From Aphrocallistes beatrix (Eukaryota > Porifera > Hexactinellida > Sceptrulophora > Aphrocallistidae): DNA of 64,000 bases. The stretch lies in the NCBI GenBank assembly GCA_963281255.1, contig OY725493.1, forward strand, positions 1,735,550 to 1,799,549, read 5' to 3'. Shown here piece after piece: positions 1 through 9,157 of this stretch. Both the position numbers and the translations under genes were made by a program. How positions within the stretch are numbered: the stretch's first letter is position 1; each line of letters opens with the position of its first letter. Under the pieces are notes generated by a model. It was given only the letters and a program-made list of their open reading frames with translations, ran no database searches and was not told the origin of the DNA.

Positions 1-20
1 GTTAGTGCTCTGCTCTCAAG

Positions 21-232
21 GGTAAATTACGGCGTAGAGGTCAAAATTGAAAAAAAGTTGTCAAAATTTGATTCAAAGTTATTGAGCCAAGTGGGCATTT
101 TAGGTCAAAAAGCCTCCAAAGGGTGCTTGGTGGAGTTTTCGGTGCAAAACTACAAATTTCAACCTCATTCCCGTCCGAAAGTGGGCTTTTTATATAATTT
201 TTATATTTTGACCTCTACACCGTGATTTAACC
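21..232. repeat. Foldback MITE-like element beside a cadherin splice donor
   Basis: The first about 27 bases (GGTAAATTACGGCGTAGAGG..) recur as an imperfect inverted copy at 206-232 (reverse complement GGTTAAATCACGGTGTAGAGG..). This is a short element of about 210 bp with terminal inverted repeats and no coding capacity. It lies in the cadherin intron about 50 bp past the splice donor. No clear target duplication was found and the superfamily is unknown. Confidence 0.6.
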
Positions 233-283
233 TATACTATATTTATAAAGAGATAATTCTCTAGAATTGCGATACTGACTTAC

Positions 284-3200
284 GTAGTGACGTGAAATGT
301 TGAAAAATATCGTAATAAGATTCTCCAGTCCTTCTGATTTAACTGCAAGTGCCAGCTGTGTTGCATTCAGTCCAGGTTGTTTCATGGACTTTTGAACAGT
401 GGTGACTAGCACCAAAAAGTCGGTGCACAATTCAAACATAGCAGATCCGTCACAGCATACGACGTTGTGAAAATAGGCGTTAAACAGGGAACCGTTGTGA
501 GAAGCACGTGCTTCTTCAGTCAGGAAGTAGAGGAGCCAAGTGGTGGGGTCGCCTTCTTGGATAAGAACGAAATAATCTTGAGAAATAGTATTCTCCTCGT
601 AGTACCGTAAGCTGGTCATTTCCTGAGAGTCCATGTCTGAACAGTTGAGCCTCCCGACCAGTTCTCTAGAGCGGTTGGATACAGATGTGGTGTGTAGAGT
701 GAGGACAGGAGGGCAGAGGGGGGCGTTGTCATTAATATCCATCACACGCACCGTGATCCTGACCTGTGAGCTCCTGGTACTGGTCTCGGAAGGATCTCCA
801 TCATAGACGTCTACGTATACGATGTAATAGGACTGTTGTTCGTAGTCCAGTTTATCTACAAGGTAGATGTCGCCAGAATGTTCGGCTATGGTGAATAGAG
901 AAGTCTTTGGCTCAGTATGAGTTATATTGTATCTGATGGGAGTAGAAGGGTCGTCTGGATCCTCTACTACTAAACTGTGTATTTTCTCCCCGACAGTGTA
1001 GTTCTCATACAAGTATACAGTGAAGTTGGGATTCTCCACTAGAGGAGGGTACTCATTGACATCTAGTACTTCCACTATCGTAAGGAATTCGTTGCTTACA
1101 TTAGCATTCACTGAGCTGCTACACGACTGTCTCAGTTCATAACTACTCACTTCTTCATAATCCAAACTCTTATCTAGAACTAGTTGACCAGACTGCATAT
1201 CAAGTGAGAAGGTGAGGTTGGAGTTACCACTGAGTACTCGATACTGTATTTCATGTAATACCCCGTCGCAGCTAACATTCCCTACCAGAGACCCAGTTTC
1301 CTGATTCTCTCTGACACGGAATATAAAGACCGGATTGAGAGGATAGATCTGGAGATTTTCTGGTTCTGGAGAGCTGGTATTGATTAGATCGATTCTTAGC
1401 TGTGTAGTAGTGGATAGGGAGTGTACGGGATCATTGTCATGTGCCATTACAAAGATATTGAGGGGAGATGGAAGAGAGAATACAAGTTTGCTAGAAAGAA
1501 ACAACTTTCCAGTGTGTCTAGAGAGGTATAGTCCAGGGATGGTGTTAACGAGTGAATAGGAGACTTTGTTGTAAAAGATATCTGAGTCTACTGCTAGGAA
1601 TGTAAGCAGGAGAGCTCCCAACTCTGAATCACTATAGAGCTGGTAGTGAGATGGAGACATGAATGAAGGAGAGAACTCGTTACAATCTTGTACCGAGACT
1701 GAGATCCCGATTGTGAGCGTAGCATTATGAGGGAATACAACTGTCAGTGTGCTCTCGTATAAATCAGTTGTTTCAGCATCAAGCGGTCTAGATGTAATTA
1801 TTCGACCTTCAGATGTGACAGAAAAAGTTGCAGAGAATAAGTCTGCATCTTCTAGCATGTAGTCAACAGCTGATGCACAGCTAATGTTGAATAGAGTGGA
1901 ATTCACACCTGTATTCTCAGGAGTTAAGATGGAGTAGAAATACTGATCACAAGTATAGTTCATCTCATGCAAAATCGATACTGATAGAGTGCCATAGTTC
2001 GCGAGTTGCCTAGTCAGAGACTGGTCCTTCACTCCAACGGATACTTCAAGCGCTGTGTAAGCTACATGATGCACAGGATATCTCAACCAAATGTCTCCTG
2101 TACGGGAGTCAATATAAAATATTGAAGCGCCTGTCGTCATGTTTAAGAAGTAGAATAGCTCTCCATCCCTCCCGCTGTCTCCGTCTACAGCCCTCACCGC
2201 GTAGAGACGGGATGACAGCAGGGTTTGGCTGTCTATCTGGAGGGAGTAGGGTAGGTTGATGAAGTGAGGGTAGAATTCATTGGATGGCTCGACAAATATG
2301 GATATTTCGATCTGAGTTGAAAATGTAGAATTAGGTTCTGATACTATCAGTACGCCAGTGTACTCTGTCGCTGTTTCATAATCTAGTTTTGTGGTTAGCA
2401 CTAGGGAACCGTTGATAGGTGTTAGGGACTGATGGATAGGAGATGACAAGGATAGTGTGAGCTCACTGCTCAACAGGATGGAATCGGGATCAGAACAAGA
2501 ATATGTTGCAACCACTGAGTGGAGGGGAGCAGACTCATTGATGAAGATAGGCAGGTAGCGAGGGTAGCAGATGGGAGGGAGGGTGTTTTCATTGATGACC
2601 TGGATCTGTAGCGTGGCTGTGCTGGTGAGCGGCTGTGAGGATAGATCAAATGCGGTTATTGACACGTTATACAGTGAGGCTATATCGTAATTCAAGGAAG
2701 ATATGAGGTAAACACTTCCAGATAGGGGGTCAATAGAAAATGTGTTATTTTCCGCAGATAGGCGATATACCACTCCGCCATCAGGCATAGCATCTGCATC
2801 TGTAGCAGATACGTTCAGGAGGCTAGTCCCGACCAGTGTCAGCTCACTGAGAGTGAGGGAGTAGAGAGGTTGAGTGAAGAGCGGCGTGTACTCGTTCACA
2901 GGTGTCACGATCACCTGTGCAAATATAGGTGTGAAGAGAGGGGACTGGTCGCGTCTCACTCGAATCTCTAAGAAGTACTGCATGATTCCAGACTCGTAGT
3001 CTAGAGGAGAGTGCAGTGAGAGGGATCCTGCCTCAGATAGAGAGAAAGGAAGAACCGAATCGTAGTTATGAAATGAGAAGTTGAGTGAGCTGTTGTTCGC
3101 ACAAGAGAACTGTGCCAACGGCAGTTGTACCGGACTCGTCTCTTCTATTTTTATAACTACCAGCTGCCGGGGGCAATCAGGGGGTCTGTTAGTGAGAGAC

Positions 3201-6200
3201 TCAGTTACGGTAACATGGACCGTAGCTGTGTCAGTGAGGGGAGAAGGAGAAGCTGGGTAGTTGTTAGCAGAGAGGAGAGTCAAGTTGTAGAATGAATCCG
3301 TTCTGTAGTCCAAACTGCCCCGGAGGTAGAGAGTTCCTAGAGAGACATTCTAAACCGATAAATGACTGATTATGAAATTTTTTAATACATTTAAACTAAT
3401 CACATCGTTGCAAAATAGTTCATTGTGAAATGTAATGGCTTATTTAAGCCAATACTTAGAGATTAACCTGTGTTAGGATGGAGATAGAAGAGTTGGGTAT
3501 GATCCAACAAGGAGTAGAACACATTGGTCCCATAGTTTCCGGTATCTCGGTCTACGGAGGTAACCTGGAGCAGCTCTGTACCTAGCTGTGCTTCTTCTCC
3601 CACGCTGAGGGAGTAGGAGGGCGAGGAGAAGAGAGGAGGGAACTCATTGATGTCAGACACTGAAACGAAGAGGGTTGTATAAGATGTGAGAGAAGGAGAG
3701 GTACAACAGCTACAAGATATAGTCAGCTCGTAGCTGGAGGCGTTTTCATGGTCGAGGCTTGCAGTAATGAGACCAGTGGACGGGTCTATTTTGAAGGTGT
3801 CAGAGGAGATGGAGTACGTGAATGGAGGATTGGGGCTAGAACTGGTGCGACAAGAAACACGTTCAATCTACAATACATGTATATAGATATTGTACAGAAA
3901 ATAATTTGTTAAACGAATTAATTTTTTTAATTAAATATTAAAACTCGTCTAGACTTACGTCTTGTGAGTTTATATTCTCTGAAACGGTGGCGAAGTATAC
4001 GCGTTTTTCGAAGTGCAGGTCATCAGGAATATCCAGCAGTGTGAGTCTGAATGTGACGGAGGAGTTCAGGTCCCCGGGAGTTCCCTGTATGGGAGAGTTG
4101 GAGGCTGTTATCTGTAGTGAGTACACGGACTTCCTCTCTCTGTCCAGACTTCTGAGGAGGTAGAGAGACCCGGAGTAGAGGTCTACGTGGAAGAGACCCT
4201 CCTCTTCTGTCGAGGTTAGGAAATAGTAGATGTCTCCGTCTCTCCCAGAATCCATATCAGAAGCAGTGAACTAAAGACAATGATTTTTGCATACCTTAGC
4301 TAAGTAGAAATTTCGTGATTGACTCGAGCAGGTTGGGCTCTGAGACGACTCACACGGAATTATGATGTCATTGTCACATATTTTTATAAATTCATAAGTA
4401 TTTACCATGCATGATTCAAGCATTGTTACTCGGTTATTGATGGTTCACAGGGCCCTGATGTGGAATACAAGTGTAATCCCTGAGGACAGGAAGTGCATAG
4501 GCCAGCGAAGCGTGCTTGTTATAATATAATTATATAATAATTATATAATAATTATATAATAATTATATAATTATTATATAATAATTATATAATAATTATA
4601 TAATAATTATATAATAATTATATAATAATTATATAATTATTATATAATAATTATATAATAATTATAATAATTATATAATAATTATATAATAATTATATAA
4701 TTATTATATAATTATTATATAATTATTATATAATTATTATATAATTATTATATAATAATTATATAATAATTATATAATTATTATATAATTATTATACAAT
4801 AATTATATCTTATATATTAAAACGCTAGGATTTTTATTTGTGTTTGTCAGAATTGATTGAAAAATTGGCAAGTGGTAGAGATATGAAAATTGGCAAGCAG
4901 GTGTCAAATGATAACTACGATTAAGTTCAGAGCGAAATTTTCACACCAGATCTAAGCGAATTTTTAGCTTCCAACAGTTGACATAGGGGTTTTGGGGTGT
5001 ATATTTCGAATATCATATTTTCAGATCGATATGATAAATGATTTGTTACTTTTGTTTACATTAGATACACAAAGTACAAAATATAAAAATAACTAGAGAC
5101 TGGCTTCCAACGGTTGACATGGGTTTTCCGGGGTGTAGATTTAGAATATTATATTTTTGGATCTATTGAAAAATTATTTGTTAACTTTTGTTCACAATAT
5201 TTATATAAAGTTAAAAAAATCCCAAAATAGTCTAGATTAAGTAACTCCAGGCGCCCGCAGGGCGCTCTGCGGACACAAAGTGTCCGCAAGCCGCGCAGCG
5301 CAAGCAAGGATTTTTTTGTTTTTTTTGTTTGTCCGAATTGATTGAAGAATTGGCAAGTCGTATATATATGAAAATTGGCATGTAGGTCAAATGATGCTTT
5401 CAACGGTTGACATGGGTTTTTGGGGCGTAGATTTCGAATATCGTACTTTCGAACCATATGATAAATTATTGTTTATATTTGTTTACAATAGATATATCGA
5501 TTCTGAATTTGTTGATATCCCCATCGACTCAGCGAACACAAAGTGTTCGCTAGCCAGCCACGCTACGCAAGTGTGCGAAGCTCGCTTGTAGTATAATATT
5601 CCGTAATAATAAATAGCTGTGACTCAAAGATACATGAAGAAGCTCATAGAGACGTGGTCCAGTTACAAGCACCGATTCGTGCCCTGGCTCTACCTCAATT
5701 GGAGGACTCGCCGTGTTGCCATCAGACCGAGAGCAGCGCTGCTACAGAACACAGACGAGTGCATTAGCTCCCTGTTAGAATTCCTAACCGAGCTAGCTAC
5801 GACGCTACCACACCACTACCTGTACGCAGATGTCGCACCTGATTGGGCGGTGAGAAGGGGGAGGGAGGTGATGGAGAGGAGATTCGGGTTCATTTGTGAG
5901 AGGAGACGGAGTGGTATCAGTAAGGGGGGGACAGGGGTGTTTGTGACAGAGGGATGTGCACCTAAAGAGAGACTAATGTGTCTCTACCCAGGAATGGTAT
6001 ACCTCCCTTTCCACCCTCTATTACTGGTATCTATAAGAAACCGGTACTTACTCCGGTGCTACGATGGAGTGTTCGTAGACGGCAAGAGCACCGGTCTCTC
6101 TCGGATCCTCTACCGGTCATGCGCTAATAGGGACAGAGTGGGAGGCAGACTGAGGTGTGATCTGAGCTGGCTGGGTGGTGAACTGGTCAACCCTCTCTCT

Positions 6201-7501
6201 TTGGGACAGAGAGTCAATAACCAGTCCGATACGAGGGGTGCTAATGTGGAGTATATTGAGATGAGCCTGCGTATGGGACAGCTGGCACCGATGCTACAGA
6301 GACTCATGCCTTATACCTGCTACAGCAGTGGCAGTGGAGAGGAGAGTGTTAGGGTGGTGGGGCTTGTTTCCACTCGACAGATTGAGAGAGACGAAGAACT
6401 GCTCTCGAACTATCTTACCGTTGTGAACACAACACGGAGTTAATGTGTAATTACTTTTTGAAACTTAAACTTACTTCAGCAATTCTGTTTTCAGGTTTCG
6501 TATTCTCAGATATACTGGAAGTGAGAGGTGAGGTAGTGAATCGAGGTGGAAACTCGTTGATAGGCAGGATAGAAACGAGGATGGAGACGAGAGTTGATAA
6601 GGGAGGCTCTCCTAGGTCGGAGATCAATACCTCAAGCAAGAAACCGTCGGGAGTCTGCTCATAGTCCAGCGTCTGAGAAAGACTCAGAACGCCAGTCTCG
6701 TTTATTGAAAAGGCAGAGTAGTCATTCTAAATACAGAATAATTAACATATTGAATTAAAAATAAACAACTGCTGTCTACTACATAGTACTCGCATGCAAT
6801 GAATGTAGATACCTGTAGCTGATAGTTTAGAGTTGCGTTATTCCCTGCGTCCACATCCCAACACTGTAGGACCAGCGCTTCGTTTGTAATTGAATTCTCA
6901 TCGACTGATATTGCATAGAATGTGTGAGTGCATAGAGGCCTGTTGTCATTGATATCGCCTATGCTGATGCTAACATTAGCAGTGTCTACTACCGTGCTGT
7001 TACACGATGCTAATGCTATCAGCTCGTAGAGAGGAGTGCTCTCTCTGTCTAACACTGATGCAGTGTATATCGTGTTTGCATCCAATACGAAATGGGAATT
7101 CAAGGGGCCTGTGAGAGAGAGGCATAAGCATTCTTGGAAAGAAGCATTTTGTATTTGCAGCTGTAGTTGTAGGACGGGAGTGCCGAGTGGTTGGTTCTCA
7201 AGCAAGGACGAATAGTAGTGAGTGGAAGAAAAGTTTGCATAATCTAAAAACAGAAGACATGCCTGTTAATAATAATTATATATATATATAATTATATATA
7301 TATATTTATATATATATAATCAACATTTCATAATAACGCGACTTGTTTGAATGTTTGATATATCAATTCTTATCTTGAATTTTCTGGTCCTTTCTACTCA
7401 CAATATTTGTACACGAATGCCTGACTCGGAACAATTAGCTTACTTGCTTTGACAGAAGTTAGCTGCAGTGTGTAGATTAGTAAGAACAGGAACAGCGACA
7501 T
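284..7501 (-). CDS. Large Fat/Dachsous-like cadherin, 3' end outside the window (six exons seen)
   Basis: A secreted or membrane adhesion protein made of tandem extracellular cadherin (EC) repeats. Exons on the minus strand, from consensus splice sites and continuous reading phase: 7444-7501 (signal peptide MSLFLFLLIYTLQLTSVKA), 6813-7243, 6475-6726, 3959-4270, 3468-3867 and 284-3336, about 1500 residues. EC hallmarks recur: LDYE, D.DSGRDG, DINDNAP, INEFPP and SENxxxG. N-glycosylation sequons are abundant. The last visible exon ends at a strong donor (TAC|GTAAGT on the minus strand, near 283), so membrane and cytoplasmic parts must lie beyond base 1; the reading frame running on to a stop at 227 is intron read-through. 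Introns are 86-200 bp except one of about 2.2 kb (4271-6474), which contains SETD9 on the other strand. Calcium-dependent adhesion or planar-polarity function is inferred from the family. Confidence 0.88.
4285..4515 (+). repeat. Divergent family A element fragment (inside the cadherin intron)
   Basis: Contains a diverged version of the central family A block (GGAATTATGATGTCATTGTC, compare GGAATTATGACGTCATTGTC in full copies) and a degraded 3' tail (CCAGCGAAGCGTGCTTGT). It ends where the AT-rich microsatellite begins. Confidence 0.55.
4516..4806. repeat. AT-rich microsatellite (ATAATTAT units)
   Basis: About 290 bp composed almost wholly of ATAATTAT/ATTATTAT units with switches of phase, in the long cadherin intron between family A-related repeats. 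It is a simple sequence with no coding potential. Confidence 0.9.
4811..5600 (+). repeat. Two family A-related repeats in tandem
   Basis: Two related units, about 4811-5310 and 5310-5591. Each has the family head motif (GAATTGATTGAA, then AATTGGCAAG) and an end with the diagnostic hairpins (GCGGACACAAAGTGTCCGC then CCGCGCAGCGCAAGCAA in the first; GCGAACACAAAGTGTTCGC then GCGAAGCTCGCTTGT in the second). They form a diverged subfamily of the elements at 15.6 and 60.5 kb. The second ends about 40 bp before the SETD9 start codon, so it may supply part of that gene's promoter (inference). Confidence 0.6.
5634..6443 (+). CDS. SETD9: SET domain-containing protein 9 (SETD9-like), nested in the cadherin intron
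   Basis: A single-exon gene of about 269 codons, close to the length of vertebrate SETD9. The start is the ATG giving MKKLIETWSSYKHRFVPW; the open frame before it has no ATG. The family signature is clear: GTGVFVTEGCAPKERL, LYPGMVY, an RCYDGVFVDGKS..RILYRSCANRDRVG block and the SET core NPLSLGQRVNNQSDTRGANV, ending DEELLSNYLTV. SETD9 is a putative lysine methyltransferase whose substrate is poorly defined, so activity is inferred. The gene lies wholly inside a cadherin intron on the opposite strand. Its stop codon is only 31 bp from the next cadherin exon (6475-6726), so its 3' UTR probably runs antisense across that exon; the nearest AATAAA on the plus strand is around 6760. Confidence 0.9.
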   Translation: MKKLIETWSSYKHRFVPWLYLNWRTRRVAIRPRAALLQNTDECISSLLEFLTELATTLPHHYLYADVAPDWAVRRGREVMERRFGFICERRRSGISKGGTGVFVTEGCAPKERLMCLYPGMVYLPFHPLLLVSIRNRYLLRCYDGVFVDGKSTGLSRILYRSCANRDRVGGRLRCDLSWLGGELVNPLSLGQRVNNQSDTRGANVEYIEMSLRMGQLAPMLQRLMPYTCYSSGSGEESVRVVGLVSTRQIERDEELLSNYLTVVNTTRS

Positions 7502-8149
7502 CTTCTTTCCATGGGGTCGATATTGTTGGCACTCAGAGATAGTCGGAATATCCATAACTAGTAGGAAATCAAATATGGTAGATGGTTAGGAATGTATTAT
7601 CGCTAGAGTGTCTTGGTAACACACACGATTCTATCTTTGACGCGGGACAGACAATTAGTCAGGACGATACATACAAGCTATTCGTCCTAAAAGAATCCAA
7701 TATCGTCTTAATGAGATTTACTTCGGGATGAACTTTGTAAAATCTTTAGGAAAACATTGCTGAAAACCCTGAAGGCATAAAAACTCAGAATTCCGTTGAT
7801 ATGTAACGGTGCTAAATTCTCCAAACCTATTAATTCACGATTTTTGTCACATATTATCTGATCCCCCTTCTAGAATATCAAATCGTTTATCGCTGTTATG
7901 GTTTTCTCGAAATGTACCAAATAAAGAATCATTTACCAATTTAGAATTTAATTTTTCTCAGGCAACATTCAACCCATTCCTATAAAAAGTAATTTCATGT
8001 TCTTATAGTGAAATTTGAAATATCAGTTTTTTGTCAAAATAATCAATTTTCTTCTTTTAATCTGTTCACTTTATATTTCATTCCTCCAAACACTGATGGA
8101 AGTAGATAGTAATGCATTTGGACAGTTCAGGGATTTTCTAAAATAGATT
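7502..8149. other. Intergenic, presumed cadherin promoter region
   Basis: 648 bp between the cadherin start codon and the 3' end of the CCDC117-like gene. It is AT-rich. I see no ORF, repeat family or RNA gene. The cadherin promoter should lie in its left part. Confidence 0.5.
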
Positions 8150-8716
8150 TTACGTTTCCATGGATTCATCTTCACTCATCCCGCTAGCATCAGATGCAGG
8201 AGATGCTGCAGCCTCGACTTCCTCTGTGCTAGCAGGTTCTGCGAGATGCAAGAGCACGTCGACAGGTTTCCAAATTGCCACCGCGGTGCAGCTAGATTCT
8301 AGGCTGGAGGTGCTGAGAATAGACTTGATTACGTCGCGCGGTAAAATCTCAGTTGTTCTGCTCATAGCATGTTTGAGATCCTCATCCATTAGGATGCCTG
8401 AGCTCTGTGTCTCTTTCTCAAAATCGTCTTCAGAAAATTCATCGCTCGATGGAAGAGCTACTGACATGGCCAAAACTGTGGGGTAATTTGGAGTTTGTGC
8501 GTATGCTTGAGTTGGTATCAGCTGACTGGAGGAGATTAAGTGAGAGGTGTCAAGTGTAAGATTGTCGAAGTGCAAACTCATCTCTTGTTCAGATGCGCGG
8601 ATTTTAGTCGCACTTGAACCTTCATGGATGAATCTCCTCTTCTTCCTGCGCGATCTGTCACGCAGCAGATTCTGCTCATACAAGGGGATTTGCTGCTGTT
8701 CGAATATGTTCAACAT
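8150..8716 (-). CDS. CCDC117-like protein
   Basis: An intact 188-codon frame. Residues 17-30 are a basic cluster (RDRSRRKKRRF) resembling a nuclear localisation signal. The middle and C terminus are acidic and serine-rich (SSDEFSEDDFEKET, near the end SGMSEDESMET). The recognisable part is a short block in the C-terminal half: an LMDEDLKHAM helix, LPRDVIKSI and then CTAVAIWKPVDVLL. The order (helix, basic/hydrophobic helix, LWKP-type motif) resembles the conserved tail of vertebrate CCDC117 and HCFC1R1. That is a recognition by eye on about 40 residues and could be wrong. The function of the family is poorly known, so I infer only a nuclear protein. No introns. The 3' end faces the cadherin 5' region. 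Confidence 0.5.
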   Translation of the reverse strand: MLNIFEQQQIPLYEQNLLRDRSRRKKRRFIHEGSSATKIRASEQEMSLHFDNLTLDTSHLISSSQLIPTQAYAQTPNYPTVLAMSVALPSSDEFSEDDFEKETQSSGILMDEDLKHAMSRTTEILPRDVIKSILSTSSLESSCTAVAIWKPVDVLLHLAEPASTEEVEAAASPASDASGMSEDESMET

Positions 8717-9157
8717 ACGAATGCGACTATGATGAAATATCTGATATTAAACTACTTAATACATAATACTATACAGCAATGTATGAGATTTCGGAGCCTC
8801 AGCAACAGGTTTATCCTGTCCAGAAACCCGAATATGTGATTTTTAAAAAAATTTTACACCTAACGGAATCTCGTTCCAGTTTTAAAAATAGCAACTCACA
8901 TTTCTAAGATTTTTTGATATTTTAGAATTCTGAAATAAATTGTAATTTTCTAATTAACCAAAGAGGGTGAAACTTGGTTCGAAGACTACAGATTGAGAGA
9001 TCCTATAATATTTCTGTTAAAAATATGTGTAATTATCCATAACGCTATATAAGAATGGAAATAGCATTAACAAACAAATAATTACTAACATAAGCAGAGC
9101 AATCATTGTCTCAGGAATGAATATAGAGATAAAACCAAAAATCAGTAACAGCAGCAC
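8717..9157. other. Intergenic, no feature recognised
   Basis: 441 bp between the start of the CCDC117-like gene and the carboxypeptidase D stop codon, both minus strand. AT-rich, with no ORF or repeat recognised. It should hold the carboxypeptidase 3' UTR and the CCDC117-like promoter. Confidence 0.5.

Noticed and set aside
227-283. C-terminal extension of the cadherin frame to the stop at 227
   Set aside because: A consensus donor (TAC|GTAAGT on the minus strand) lies at 278-284; the remaining residues are intron read-through into a MITE.
8150-8716. Akirin as identity for the 188-aa nuclear protein
   Set aside because: It lacks the Akirin N-terminal KRRR and C-terminal QIMRRYG-type motifs; the LPRDVIKS..WKPVDVLL block fits CCDC117 better.
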